Assembly (NCBI GenBank): GCA_021234155.1
Contig: JAJEKV010000004.1
Coordinates: forward strand, 15,431,059 to 15,495,058
Reading direction: 5' to 3'
DNA from: Isoetes taiwanensis
Taxonomy: Eukaryota; Streptophyta; Lycopodiopsida; Isoetales; Isoetaceae
DNA: 64,000 nt
In this document: positions 1-11,258 of the stretch, one piece after another
Position numbering within the stretch: position 1 is the stretch's first letter
Layout: each line of letters begins with the position of its first letter
Made by a program: the position numbers and the translations under genes
The notes under the pieces: generated by a model
What the model was told of the DNA's origin: nothing
What the model saw: the letters and a program-made list of their open reading frames with translations, nothing else
The model's database searches: none

Positions 1-218
1 AGAAGTCGATTCATTTTTGTCTTGCTCATGGAATACACGGAGTACTTTCACGTCCTCTATAAGGTCCATGATAACTATTTATTTGTTGCTTTTTGTTGGG
101 TCTTCAAGAGATTAAAATACATTCCAAACTTTTTTGATTTGTTCCCAATTTATGTCCCTATTATCCTCAAGCTTGGCAATGTAGTGGATGTCAATGCCGC
201 CCCCGATTTGCTTTGCGG
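1..218. other. Left flank, no recognised gene
   Basis: This is AT-rich sequence before the first LTR. The reverse strand has short open stretches that I cannot assign to a family. A forward 150-residue reading frame starting at 22 runs straight into the LTR and overlaps the antisense of repeat sequence, so it is not called. Confidence 0.5.
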
Positions 219-1718
219 TGTGACGCCCCTACCGGTATACGATGCCCGTGACTGTGATACAAACAGAGTTCATCCCCGCACCAGCTCCACACGTCGACCT
301 GGGGCCCTCCACATATCATCTGTGGACCGCCTAGAGTCCACATTGGGAAGAGTGAAGGGGTCATTTTACCCCGCCTCCCTCGGGGCCTACCTAGTTGCGA
401 AGCGTAAAACATACGTCGCCAAGAATATAACATCATATATATCCACCTCAAGGGTGGCACATCAACATCCGTGATAGACAAAGATCAGCCACAATACAAG
501 GGAAGTTCCTACCCAAGGCTCAGACTGTGGGGATGAGTGACAAGCTTGGGTCTCAGTTCAAGTCTGAGGCGAGAATCATGACAATGGATTGGGCCGGCAT
601 AAGAACATGGCTTAGGGTTGTCCACTCCATCCGCCCCTCCCTGTGCACACTTTGCGAGAGTAGGTTGAAAGTGTTGGGACCTGATTGCCCAGCCCGGGGC
701 ACATAGCCAAAGGGGGCTATTCCTGGGTTACATCTCCCAGCCCGATGGGGGCAGGTAGGGATCACTCCCTCCGTGAGATCTACATGCTGACCCCAAGGTG
801 ACTAGAGGGCGCCTTATTCGACTTAACCCACCTGGAAGGTGAACTCCACCCCACGGGTGTGAGCCCATGCCTTACCCACACTCGGTGGCAAGCCATTAGA
901 CCTAGTCACTTCCGATCCCTAGCACTAACACACCATAGGGATCTACGAGGGTCGTAACACGAACCTCATTCTAAGCCAGTCCGCCCTTCACCCACAAAAC
1001 TGTGTGGGGTTCTTGTACACAGGCCGAATTCTAGTAATGCACTAAGAGGGACTATCTAGGAGCATCATCTACTAAGCTTCAAGTCCGTGCCCCTTCCCAA
1101 CACAATGAGTTCACTGCATTCATCCGTCCATCACATCATCATAGAACTAAAGAATAAGACTAATCTATATCATACATAGAGTTAGGTTCTTTAGTTAGAG
1201 TCAATCTCGGGGATGCTTGGCTACTAGGGGTGATTTAATAGGCTAAACCTAATGGTTCAAGGCCGGAATAAGGTTTAGGCTATTCACCAACTAAATACAT
1301 GATCCCCGGGTTCACTCCTCGAATTCGGAGGCGCCCATGTCGCAGATTACGCCGAGATGCGGTCGGAAAGGAGACCCGACTAGGCTGGGGCGCGCATCGT
1401 GGGAGTTGGAATTGACTCCCTCAGCCGCGAATGTCCGGAGCTCGGAAGGCCCGTGGGGCGAAAAAGGGAATGTTAGGGTTTGATGCCTTATGTAGGCTAT
1501 CGTTAGGTTTAGGGTTTTCCATGACCCTTTGGTCTACCTTTAATGGGTTAAAAGGTCTCAAAGGTGCACGCATTGCTGCGTCGCACCATTGCAAGTTGCC
1601 CCTAGGCGCCCTTGCTTGGGTATACATCGGCATTACCGTGGTTGGGCGGGCGGTACGCTGCGGACGCCCAGATGGGTATCGTCTTGAGACCAAAAGATAT
1701 TGTCTTTGGAACGCCACA
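219..1718 (-). repeat. Chromovirus 3' LTR (left copy)
   Basis: This 1,500-bp LTR matches 11465-13017 over its whole length. The forward strand starts TGTGACGCCCC and ends GGAACGCCACA, giving short inverted ends of the TG..CA type. Long blocks such as 1131-1240 are essentially identical to the right copy. Differences cluster in CG-rich words such as 1340-1460. Forward and reverse ORFs inside it (for example around 1421-1792) are repeat sequence and are not genes. Confidence 0.93.
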
Positions 1719-1730
1719 TTCTCCCCCACC
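1719..1730 (-). other. Polypurine tract of the chromovirus
   Basis: On the element strand this reads GGTGGGGGAGAA and directly abuts the TGTGGCG start of the 3' LTR. That is the position and composition expected of the plus-strand primer for retrotransposon DNA synthesis. Confidence 0.88.
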
Positions 1731-2344
1731 TTGAATTGATGTTTGTCTGCAAAGATCGTGGGTCTCCCACCTTGGGATCTTCTTAACCGCAATCAACCTC
1801 ATGCATAGCATATACCTATTATTATAGTTATACATTTAATAGGATTACCTCAAGGTAATATTTATAGAACATTAATACTATTATGCAATCCAATGGTTAT
1901 CACTTATGTCATTATAACAATAACTCTTAATGTCTCGGTTAATTATTGTATATACAATTATTGTTCGAGGTACTCTTTATTCCTTGCAACACATTACAAC
2001 AAAATTGTGTTGCAAGTCTTCGAGTTCGACCTCGGCCTCCGGGGAGCTCTATTGGCACGCAAGTCAACACTACGTTAGTACCATTAATATTAAATAAAAT
2101 TTTTGGTTATATGGTGACCACCCACCTATCTACATGGATGCATGGCTAATCTCCCGTCCCGTGGAGACAGCGCCTATATGTCTATATGCCACTCATGCCT
2201 ACACCTTTAGTTGCCCAGCGTGGAGGATAGGTGGGGCACCGCGGTCATGCCTACATTGACATTACACCATCGTCCTGAGATCACCGTAGTAATCTCATCA
2301 TCATTACAACGCATGCAACCCTTACCTCATAGGTTGCATCGAGA
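1731..2344 (-). other. Chromovirus 3' untranslated stretch
   Basis: About 600 bp lie between the pol stop region and the polypurine tract. The stretch is AT-rich from 1830 to 2130. Short forward reading frames here have no family features. Confidence 0.6.
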
Positions 2345-2780
2345 TTATACTAAGCAAGCTATTAATCTACACAAATCGACATGCACGAGTCGATTTCTTG
2401 GGAGATGACCTTGTCGTCCCATTGCTCCATAAATTGTGGGGTACTTTGTTTTCCAAATCTCTTTTAAGTACCCATGTTTTGCGTCTTCCAGCGGCAAGTG
2501 TTTCCACTTGACCAAGTATTGGAGGAACCGATCTCCTTGTTTTCTTGAATGTTTTATCAAGAATTAGTTCTGGAACTATTTCCAACTGCTCTTCTGTCAT
2601 TTCCAGCATCGTTGGAGTGTCCAAAACTTCCTCTGGGTTGGGAGTATGCTTCTTCAGCAAGCTCACGTGGAAGACTTTGTGGATCTTTAAGTGTGCTGGT
2701 AAGTCCAACTTGTAGGATTGGTTACCCACTCTACCGGTTATTTTGAAGGGTCCGCCCACCTTGGAGCAAGCTTCTTGCAA
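2345..2780 (-). pseudogene. Integrase C-terminus and chromodomain
   Basis: This is the end of the element's polyprotein. The reverse frame at 2780 opens with the integrase C-terminal GPF/Y-type module (VGGPFKITGRVGNQSYKL, then LPAHLKIHKVFHVSLLKK). It is followed by an acidic stretch and the start of a chromodomain. The chromodomain core (QYLVKWKHLPLED) lies in the neighbouring reverse frame at 2345-2560, so at least one frameshift splits it. In this family the chromodomain steers integration to chromatin marks. The fold-critical W of the VKWK motif is present. The position at the extreme C-terminus fits plant chromoviruses. Confidence 0.85.
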
Positions 2781-3720
2781 TTTCGATCACCGGAGCTTTC
2801 GCTTGCTTTACCTTGATCTTGAGCCATATGTCATCTCCAACTTGGAATTCTCTGACTGTCCGATGTTTGTCGGCAATGCTCTTCTGCCGACTTCTTGCTG
2901 CTAGAAGGTACCCTCGAACTTCTTCCACAAGCTGCTGCATGTCGCTCAACATTTGTTGCGACACTTCCACTTTTGACACGGGTTGTGCCAAATGTAATGC
3001 GGAGTTAGGCATTGGTAGCCGTAGTTGATCATGAGCGGCGACATTTGGGATGATTCTGCTTGGGTGCTATTGTATGCAAACTCCACCAAGTGAATAAATT
3101 CCTCCCACATACCTTGCTTGTTTTCGGACATAGCTTGAGCATATCTTCCTGCATTGACTCGCTCCGTTTGCCCATCCGATACGTGGGTGATAGGCGTGCT
3201 CATGGGCGACTTCGTCCAATCGTCGTGAAGAGATCACGCCGTAAAAGCGATGAACTTTGGATCTCGGGGAGATAATTTCCCTTGGCATGCCATGAAGTCA
3301 CGAAAATCTCTTTGGTGAAGAGCTTTCGTGTCCATAGTCTGTGTCCGTGGTCACGCAAAGGCACAAAATGGGCCATCTTCGACAACTTGTAAACCCCGAC
3401 CATCAAAGGCGTCCTTACCTCTTCTGTCCTTGGCAGGTCTGTTATAAAGTCCATCGGCGACTTCCCACTTGGCGTTTGGCACCGCTAATGGTTCCAATGC
3501 TCACGGTATTCGGAGTTGTTACCTTTGTTTGCTAGCATAATCGACACTCCTTGATGTAGCGAAGCTATCGCTTCTTCATTCGGCCAATAGTAGTTGCTAC
3601 GCACTTTGAAGTATGTCTTCATGAATCCTCTGCGTGGCCAGCTATTTCACATTGCTGGGTGTCGTGGAGGATCAACTTTCTTACTCCGGATGATTCCGCA
3701 TGCACAACTTGTTCTTATGG
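2781..3720 (-). pseudogene. Chromovirus integrase (zinc and catalytic core)
   Basis: Pieces in all three reverse frames cover a Ty3-type integrase, which inserts the cDNA into the host genome. Around 3540-3690 the remains of the H2C2 zinc-binding module are visible, including KEC-x2-C and a QQTK-like sequence. At 3200-3454 there is MDFITDLP, typical of the start of the catalytic core. At 3100-3203 SDGQTERVNAGRYAQ carries the catalytic glutamate region. At 2946-3110 WEEFIHLVEFAYNS follows as expected. At least three frame changes make it non-functional. Confidence 0.85.
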
Positions 3721-3729
3721 TATAGTAGG

Positions 3730-4440
3730 TTACCTTCTTAAAATTTTTGAAGGCTTCCCTCTCCTTGTCCGTTCTCGCTTCCTTGCACAGGGCTTGCCCA
3801 TACTTCCTTGAAGTCGACATACATTGGCAAGGTTTCTTCTATCTTTTCCCGAAATGTTTAAGAGCGTCGAGATTGCATTGCAGTGCACCCTGGTTGTCAG
3901 TGGATGCCTTGAAAGCGCATCTGCTACCACATTAAGCTTCCCGGGTTTGTAGACTATCTCAAAGTCATACTCCTCGAGAAATTCCATCCACCTTCTCTGC
4001 CTCAGATTGAGATGTGGTTGTGTGAATACGTACTGGAGGCTCTGGTGATCAGTGTCCAACTGGAACTTCCTCCCTAAGAGGTAATGCCTCCAGATTCTCA
4101 ATGCCCTGACAACTGCTAGCAGCTCTTGATCATGTGTTGGGTAACGCGTTTCGGCGTCGTTCATTTTCCTTGAGTCGTACGCTATTACCCGCTCTTCTTG
4201 CATCAGCACTGCACCTGTGGCTATTTTGCTTGCGTCCATCGCCACTAACTTGTCCTTTTAAGATGGTCCGGGGTCAAGGCGGGGCGATTTGTCAAAGCTT
4301 CCTTCAACAACTCGAATCCTGCTTGGGCTTTCTTGAGCCAATGGTCGGCCCAATTTTTGACTTTCTCTGCCTTTGTCAAGTCCGTCAGTGGGGCTGCTAT
4401 CTTTGCGAAGTTCTTCACGAACTTCCTGTAATACCCTGCT
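3730..4440 (-). pseudogene. Chromovirus RNase H
   Basis: The 171-residue reverse frame at 3730-4245 is the best preserved pol piece. It begins at MAMDASKIATGAVLMQEE, the RNase H start with its first catalytic Asp. TRYPTHDQELLAVVRALRIWRHYL carries the second acidic site. LDTDHQSLQYV and RRWMEFLEEYDFEI follow, and it ends with the family signature KLNVVADALSR. RNase H degrades template RNA during reverse transcription. The connection to RT continues to about 4440 in other frames. Confidence 0.9.
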
Positions 4441-5110
4441 AGGCCAAGAAAACTTCTGACCTCATGGACGTTCTTTGGTGCCGGCCATTGGATTACTGCT
4501 TCAATCTTGGCGGGTGCAGCCGAGATTCCTTCCTGCTGAAATCACATGACCGAGGTATTCGACCTTCATATTAAGTGACACTTGACAACTTGGCATACAA
4601 CCGATGCCTCCTCAACTTCGAGGCACCTTTCTCGACGTCTTTTGAGCATGCTCTTCAATGGATTTCTGTACACTGTAATGTCGTCAAGAATACTATCACA
4701 AAGGTGTCCAAGTATTCTCACGAAGATGTCGTTCATGAGTCTCATGAGCGTAGGATGGGGCGTTGGATAGCCCAAATGGCATTACGGTGAATTCGTAATG
4801 CCCATACCTGGTCTGAAAGCCGTTTTGTGGATGTCATCTTCTTTTATTCTGATCTGGTGATACTACGACCTTAGGTCGATCTTGGAAGACCTTTGCCCTT
4901 GAGTTGATCCATCAAGTTAAATCGACACCGGGAGTGCGTACTTGTTCTTGATGGTGTGCTTGTTCAATTTATGCGTAATCTATGCACATCCTCAAGCTTC
5001 CATCCTTCTTCTTGACAAAGAGGATAGGTGCCCCAAATGGTGAGACACTAGGGGCGATGAAGCCTAAATCGAGCAATTCTTGTAGTCTGCTTCTTTAGCT
5101 CAGCCGGAGT
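4441..5110 (-). pseudogene. Chromovirus reverse transcriptase
   Basis: Reverse-strand RT fragments lie in several frames. Near 4990-5090 the antisense of the forward text encodes the RT fingers motif around [15 protein letters not shown]. At 4566-4775 the sequence [15 protein letters not shown] leads to ILDDITVY, where the paired aspartates are the catalytic YLDD-box equivalent. Frame changes near 4790 and 4900 break it. Its position upstream of RNase H is as expected for Ty3/gypsy. Confidence 0.85.
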
Positions 5111-5720
5111 TCATGTGTGGTTATTCTATATGGGGCCTTGCTCGTCGGCTTGGTCCCCCCAACAAAGTGCTATCTCACACTCTACTCCCCCTGTAAGGAG
5201 GAAGCTTCTCGATCTCATCTGGAAAGAGATCGTGGAACTCCGTAATCAAGTTGGCGATTGGCTTGGGCAACCTGGCGAGCACCTTGTCTTCTTTGCTTCC
5301 TTAGGCTCGGGTTCCTCAATCTCGAGTTTGAAGATGTATGCTACCTTCGCGCTCTTTATAGATTTGAGCAGCTTCTTAACGGACATACATTGCATGATGG
5401 GGGTAACTTCTTTACCTGTGATCTCAATGGCTTTGCCGTCGAGGCGTTGGGAAGGTCACCTTCCGCTTTCCACAATCAATGATGGCCCTGCTGGTCAAGG
5501 TACTCCATTCCAACGATCAAATTCGTATTTGCCAATGCCCATTACTTCTGCCCCCCATCTGGATATTAATCCACGGCAAGTCAATGTCGAAGTTGATTCT
5601 CTTCCAATTTGTATGTCTTCTTGCCCGCTTGCCAAGATTACGGGCCTTGGTTTGGACCTTAGGGGTTTCAATTTCAACATTTCAACCATCCTCGAAGGGA
5701 TGCGAAATTATGGCTACTTC
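5111..5720 (-). pseudogene. Protease and protease-RT linker
   Basis: Only the C-terminal part of a retropepsin and its linker can be followed on the reverse strand. They lie between gag and the fingers of RT. The frame at 5495-5689 plus neighbouring frames resemble the end of a plant gypsy protease. I do not see a clean D-[ST]-G active site. A 307-residue forward reading frame at 5115-6038 is antisense to this region and has no family features, so it is treated as a shadow. Confidence 0.55.
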
Positions 5721-5799
5721 AGAGTCTATCAAGACTATGAAGGATTTGGCCTTTGCCTTCCCTACGTAGTGATTACCTTATCTTTGGGTCTCTGCCTGT

Positions 5800-7100
5800 T
5801 ACGTATCTATAGCGGTGAAGATGTGGCACTCACCAATGAATGTGTCGCGTGCCTCCCTCGCCCGTCCTCGTCGATGGGTGTCCCATCAGCCCAACTCTGC
5901 GCTGGCGAGCTCATAACAAATGGGCAGTTGTTTTGTTGGTGGCCGGTGGAAACATCTAAAGCAGAGCGCTTCTCCATACATTCTCCCTTTTTCTCCTTGG
6001 GCAGCGCCTGTAGGAAGGACCTTCTTTGCTTCGAGTAATTGGACCCTTCTGTTTGTCCTTGAAGGACACACCTTTCTTTTCTGTTGTTTCCCCTAGTTGC
6101 TATTGTATGGGGACTTTTCTTTGGACTTGGGGCTGGCTGCCCTAGGAATTTTGTAGCTCCCACCCCTTTCCTCTATCACATTAGTAAGGCTGCCTGCAAT
6201 GCAGCTTTGCTCTTGCGGCCGGATCCTTACCAAACTAATGCTTTGGATTAGCCCTTCGAATCTTGTTTTGGGGTCTATTGCCTCGTATGAGTTTCACGAG
6301 TTCCTCGTTTCACCCTTCTATGTAGCTTTCCACTGCGTGTTTCTCGCTTCGGCCGACATATAGCCTTAGTCTCATAAACTCTTGATTGTACTTCTGCAGC
6401 TTTGTCTTGTACCCTCTTTGCAATATGTAGAACTATTTGCATCATATTTGACTTGTGTTCAGGAACATAGTGGTTCTTAAGCTTTTGAGAACTCTTAAAT
6501 CGGCATGCATCCCTTGCTCAACCCATGGGCTTTGGCATAGCCCTTCCACCATATCGTCGCGGCCCCTTTTCAGGTTGGTATTTGCCACCGACCCTTTGTC
6601 CTTATCCTTCATGCCGTAGGCATTGCCATATTTCGCTCATTTCATCGAGCCATGCCTCGCCTCGGGCGGATCGATTTCTCGCCCAGAAGCTGTTCTAGTT
6701 TCGGGCTTTCCACATTGCCAGATCTTTGAGTCGACTTTCTTACGGTAGTCTAGGGCCTTAGTGTCTTTACTGCCGACCGTCCTCTCGGTCCGGCCAGATT
6801 CCGCCTCCTTCTCGGACTTGAACCGAGATCGAGCTTGAGTAAAGTCCTGCATCTTTGGGGACCTCTCCTTCTCTTACTCCTCCTCTTGTCCTTCCCGACT
6901 TTGGGGTGTCGTTCAATGGCAGGATGATGCTTGGGCTGCTAGTAGGGCCTTTATCGGGTCAGCTCCGTTCGCATCTGCGACATCTCTCTTTCTGGGGTCA
7001 TGGGACCATATCCTTGAAGAGGTTCCCAGGAAGGGTTGTTTCTGTCGGGAGTCTCTTCGTCCATGTTGGGCCTCTGTTTTGTTCGACCATCCGTTGTTCT
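5800..7100 (-). pseudogene. Chromovirus gag
   Basis: Reverse-strand fragments across three frames match the plan of a plant Ty3 gag capsid protein. Near 6640-6852 is the part before the capsid core. Near 6440-6540 there is an EHYVPEHKSNMM-like stretch. At 6240-6420 there is YNQEFMRLRLYVGRSEKHAV followed by a basic stretch, which fits the retrotransposon gag domain. A cysteine pair (CFRC) near 5950 may be a decayed zinc knuckle. Many stops and shifts are present. Confidence 0.65.
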
Positions 7101-8005
7101 CTATCTTGCACACGGTTGGTTATGGTACATGCGGTTAGTTTTATTTGTTCTCTTGCATTTTATGTGTTGTTGGTATAGTTCTTGGGAACAAAAATACATC
7201 AACAAAACATTTAAAGTGCAAAAGAAGTTATATTCATATTTATATAATATGTTTAATACAAAAAGACTTAGGGATCAAGATTTCTAACTATTCTTGATAG
7301 CGCCGGTAGGATGGATTATCCTCTAGGAACTTCTTCACTTGGGAACATTTCCCCTTTGAATGACCCAAGTTCCTAAGGATGTTTATGGAAGACCCACCAC
7401 GCAAAGCTCTCGCCAAGTCTTCCACTCTGCTCGGAGGTATAAAATTTTGCGGTCCTTTGCCGGTCTTCCTGCCGCTTTGTAAGGTATGGCGAAGTCAAAA
7501 ACATCGAGTGCTACCGCTCTCTTTAACGGGATGGCATACTTTCGGTGTTAAGGGGTAGCCGAGCATGCGGGACAAAGCCTGAGCGCCGATTAGCATCGAT
7601 ACTCTTCCGCAGCCCAGTGAATTTCGCGGTGAATTACCGCTATTCTTCCATCCATCGCGGGGAAAGGTACACCGCGAACGACATGCCGCTATGCGATTCG
7701 CCCCGCCCGCCGCCTCGGCTACTGGTTCCGCCTGCATAGTCATCAACCTCCATGGTGCTCCCTGCGTAGTCTCATTTCTTTGAAGCTCCGAGGTCGAACT
7801 CGCCTCTTCTTTCCAGGGGAGGCATTCGAAGAGCTTGCGTTAAGATGTTCGAGGTCGCGGGCGGGATCCCCATCTGCTCTGTAGAGCAAGGAACTCTTCC
7901 TCCGCGTCGGAAGTTGGTTTGCGGCCCTGGCCTTTCCATAATCAGCCTCATGTTGCTGTGGAGGCTTGGATGCCTGAGGAGCTCTCCCGTCTTAAGTGTA
8001 TTCCC
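7101..8005 (-). other. Chromovirus interior, unassigned
   Basis: This stretch lies between gag and the acidic ORF. It contains an AT-rich patch at 7180-7290 unlike its GC-richer neighbours. A reverse frame at 7495-7746 has no recognisable domain. Confidence 0.4.
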
Positions 8006-8422
8006 TTACTTGGAGGGGAAGGGAGGCTCCTCGGACGATGAAGTCGTCCGGTCCATTCTTTCGAGTTGGTGCAGCAACTCTTCAGGTCGATACTCCCTTT
8101 CCCTGCACTCCGGGAGGTTTTGGATGTCGCTTAGGAGCAAAAATTCTTCGCCCTCGACAATGATGGGGGCTAGGCTTGTAATGCCTAGCCCAAGGGGTGG
8201 CGCGATTCTAAGAGTTTGCCGGCTTCTTTCGAAGTCTTGCCACTCTTGTTCTGCTTGTCGCCGCTCTTCCGCTGGGTCGAGCTCGACGTAGTCTTCCTCC
8301 TCTTCTTCTGACTCCTCTTCTTCTTTTCCTTCCTGCTCCTGTTCGTACTGCGTAAGGAGCTGTTGTTCTGCTGCTGTGGCTAATGGGTCCACGTCCATGG
8401 GGGGAATGGAGGTTTCTCCCAC
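8006..8422 (-). CDS. Acidic ORF in the chromovirus 5' region
   Basis: This open frame of 138 codons starts at an ATG at 8422 on the element strand. The middle is a run of Glu and Asp (about residues 31-47), followed by a mixed-charge, probably helical C-terminal half rich in E, R and Q. I recognise no domain. It lies upstream of gag in element order, where most chromoviruses have nothing. It may be the N-terminal part of a long gag or a separate accessory product. The frame is uninterrupted, unlike the rest of the element. The antisense frame at 7845-8291 is its shadow. Confidence 0.45.
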   Translation of the reverse strand: MGETSIPPMDVDPLATAAEQQLLTQYEQEQEGKEEEESEEEEEDYVELDPAEERRQAEQEWQDFERSRQTLRIAPPLGLGITSLAPIIVEGEEFLLLSDIQNLPECREREYRPEELLHQLERMDRTTSSSEEPPFPSK

Positions 8423-9117
8423 GGTGTTCTCGGCACGATGGGTAAGGAAAATTGCTAGAGGCGATGTTAAAAGAAATATTTGGTCTGTTGATAGTTAGGA
8501 CCATTGGCTCGGCGTCTGGGGCCTTGTTTGTGAATACTTGGCAATGTTTGGAACATCGCCTAAAGCTGCTTGAAGGGATTGCCCTAGGAACAAAGTAGCC
8601 TACATGCAAGGTGGAAGCTGCACTAGTGATGGCTCTACCCTAGCTTGGAATTGAGACGGGACTTCTCACTGTGTAGGTGGGGTTGCGTGCAAAGTTGCTT
8701 GGACATCTACCTCCTTAGGAAGACATGGAAAATTTCATCGATGTCGGCCCACCGGCGGCATGAGCCGTATTTGTACCATCTGCGGTGGGAAATCGAGGTT
8801 GTCATGAGCTTAATGAGGGGAGAGTAGCAAGCGGTTGCAAGAGCGCCTCGGGAGTTGGAAAATCGGCTAAGAGGGCAGGAGCGGACTTGTAGGGTGCTAC
8901 GTGTGAAATGAGGGACCTATTTATAGAAAAGAGGAAAACCCTAATTTTTGGGTGACTTGAAAATTCTTGGGGTTGGGTAATTCTAGTCTATCTTTGAGGT
9001 CAAAATGGAAATTTGAAGACTAATTCAAGGGTTTCAATGATGACTTCGATTACCTAAAGGTGCTATACAACAGGTTGAAGATCATTTGGGCAAGTTCTGA
9101 TGAAGAAATGGTAGGAG

Positions 9118-9184
9118 GTCTCACAGCTAGCGCCTCGCTCAAAAACTAAAGTTTAGTTTCTTGACGGTAGCGACTTTGTGAGAC
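9118..9184. repeat. Leader palindrome, copy 1
   Basis: An imperfect palindrome of 67 nt. The outer arms GTCTCACA and TGTGAGAC pair, the next segment AGCTAGCGCC pairs only partly, and the centre AACTAAA-G-TTTAGTT is perfectly self-complementary. It is one of four copies in this element. Confidence 0.8.
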
Positions 9185-9318
9185 ATCATCCCATTTTGAT
9201 CAAAACGTGTCCATTTTTAGGTAATTTAAAGGGTGTAAGGATGACGGGCTCATCAAATCAGGTAGAATTGACCCCTTATTTGGTCAATTTGGAGCTGTTT
9301 TGGGCAAGTTTGGGCAAG

Positions 9319-9382
9319 GTCTCACAGCTTGCGCCTCGCTCAAAAACTAAAGTTTAGTTTCTTGACGGTAGTGAGCTGAGAC
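9319..9382. repeat. Leader palindrome, copy 2
   Basis: The left arm and AACTAAAGTTTAGTT centre are the same as in copy 1. The right arm is shortened (GAGCTGAGAC), so the outer stem is weaker. Confidence 0.78.
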
Positions 9383-9989
9383 ATCACGCCTTTCGGTCTG
9401 CAAATGTCCTATTTTACTAAATTAAAGACTAAAACACGCTAACTTGTCCTAATTAAGCAAGTTCGGACAATTAAAGGTACTCAAAATTGTTCTATTATTA
9501 CAAAATTTTTCGATTATTTACAAAAGGTTTAAGGCGTTCTCCTTAATACGGCTAGCAAGGAGCATATCTTGTCTCATGAGGGTTTTTTCGCTTAGCGTGA
9601 GCAGTGCAAGCCGTCGAGTCTTCAAAATGTTGCACTATTTTACGCTCATTTGCTTCTGTAATGAGAGGCGACATCTCATCCGTGACCACATGTAGTCCGT
9701 CTTGAAGTCTGCGTCACCTCTCGAACTAAGCCCAGAGCAAAGGGGGCCACGGGGAATTAGGGAGGCCGTGGCTGCTTATTTGGAAGTGCGAATCTCCCGT
9801 AATGCTCTTCTCTCCACCTCCTTCACCGTCGACCTTCTTCTTTCTTTGGCTTTTTGGGACCTTGGGCTTAGGTGGTGGCGGTCTTAGGGTCTGCTTTGCT
9901 TGGTTGGGTGTCCTCCTTGATGGTCGACCCTATTCTCACGGTAGTAGGGTTGTAAGCCTCCCACTCCTTCATATAGGCCTCGTGCTCCC

Positions 9990-10655
9990 TCATCTTGCGC
10001 TCATAGATCTTGGCCGGGTTTGTGACATGGGACTCGGGCAGGTAGTGGTTGCTTCTTCTGTCCCACTTTGGATGGGGAGGGCTTCTTCACTTTGTCCGGT
10101 TGCTCCTCCTCGAGCTACCTTTCGGTTACCACACGCTCTACGGTCGGGGTTTGGAGGAGCCTGCCCCTTGATGTTGGGGTTATGGTCTCGTCGGAATCCT
10201 CCGGAGGACCGGGGTTGATCAGTGGTCGTTCGGATATGGTGATCTTGGGGTTGGGCTTCCTGGTTGGCCGGAACATCCTTGAGCTTCCTTGGACCCACCA
10301 CGAACTTCCCTTTCTTCTTCCTGAGTTCTTCGGCCGCTTTTGCCTCCTCTTCTTCCCTCTTCCTCTTCTTTTGTTCCCTTTTCCTCTCTCGGCGTTCATA
10401 CTTCCTGATAAAAGCGGTGAGAGTGCCTTCCTCCGCCAGGCTCAAGCCTCGGCTCACTCACCGCTCTTCTTTGCTCCTCCGCTTCTTTTCGAATCGGGCA
10501 TCGACTTGTTCTTCAATGGTCGGCTCTGGAGTCGGCATCCTCTGTTCTTCTCGGGCCTTGGTCCTCTTTTCCCGCTGCGCTCCCTCCTCCTGTTCCTCAA
10601 TTATCTCCGTTCCTGCTTCTGAGTGTACTTCTTCTTCTTGATTGTGCTCGTTCAA
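9990..10655 (-). CDS. Highly charged ORFs near the chromovirus 5' end
   Basis: Two abutting reverse frames, 10458-10655 (65 codons) and 9990-10457 (155 codons), are in the same frame and separated by a single stop. Both are dominated by E, K and R, with a run of KREQKKRKREEEEAKAAEE that should form a coiled coil or charged helix. The second becomes Pro-rich and loses charge towards its end. I do not recognise a family. A long N-terminal gag extension or an accessory ORF are the obvious options. The overlapping forward frame (10068-10622) is its Leu/Ser/Phe-rich antisense. Confidence 0.45.
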
Positions 10656-11001
10656 GGTTCTCCCTCACTTTCGAAGAAGATTCAAGTCAAAGGCGCTCTG
10701 AAGCATCGTCGTAAATCGTGTTGGAATCAAGGGCTTTGGTTGCTTCACTGGGCGGGCTTTCCTCATGATGCTTGGTTCGTGCCATGTTTGGCCGGATCGT
10801 CAATCGGATCTCTAAGGCGTAAAGATCGCCTTAGGGAGCGAGAGCTGGTTTCTAAGGCGGGAATGTTCAAATGAGGGGGGTCTACTTCTATTTATAGCTT
10901 GGCAAATTTTTTTAGGTCAAAATTCAAGTTGGTCTTTTTAACACGCTAAGGCACCTATTTAGTTAAAACTTACACTTATTTCAGACTTTTCCTACTTATT
11001 G

Positions 11002-11068
11002 GTCTCACAGGTCGCGCCTCGCTCAAAAACTAAAGTTTAGTTTTTAGACCAGGCGCGAGCTGTGAGAT
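11002..11068. repeat. Leader palindrome, copy 3
   Basis: The arm GTCTCACAGGTCGCGCCT faces AGGCGCGAGCTGTGAGAT across the AACTAAAGTTTAGTT centre. The outer stem is nearly complete. Confidence 0.82.
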
Positions 11069-11191
11069 CTCACACATTTTTATGTAATTTAAGTAATTTA
11101 AACATGCTATTCTAATTAATTCCTATCTTAGAACTAGCCTTACCACATTATTTTTCTCAAATTCATCATGTTTGAGTGATCTTGGCTCGAT

Positions 11192-11258
11192 GTCTCACAG
11201 CTAGCGCCTCGCTCAAAAACTAAAGTTTAGTTCTTTGACCAGGCGCGAGCTGTGAGAC
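11192..11258. repeat. Leader palindrome, copy 4
   Basis: This is the best preserved copy. GTCTCACAGCTAGCGCCT pairs with AGGCGCGAGCTGTGAGAC around the conserved centre. It lies about 190 bp from the PBS, in the part of the leader where packaging and dimerisation signals of retroelements normally sit. Confidence 0.85.

Larger units (their letters stand above)
8430..9989 (-). other. Chromovirus leader without a clear gene
   Basis: About 1.5 kb is largely stop-rich on the element strand and is AT-rich from 8930 to 9660. It holds two of the four palindromes listed separately. No domain was seen. Confidence 0.5.

Noticed and set aside
22-474. A 150-codon forward frame at the left edge
   Set aside because: It crosses the LTR boundary at 219 and has no domain.
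1421-1792. Open frames on both strands in the left LTR
   Set aside because: They lie inside an LTR and are not conserved in frame in the right LTR copy.
5115-6038. A 307-residue forward reading frame
   Set aside because: It is antisense to the chromovirus gag-protease region and shows no family features. The opposite strand carries the recognisable pol.
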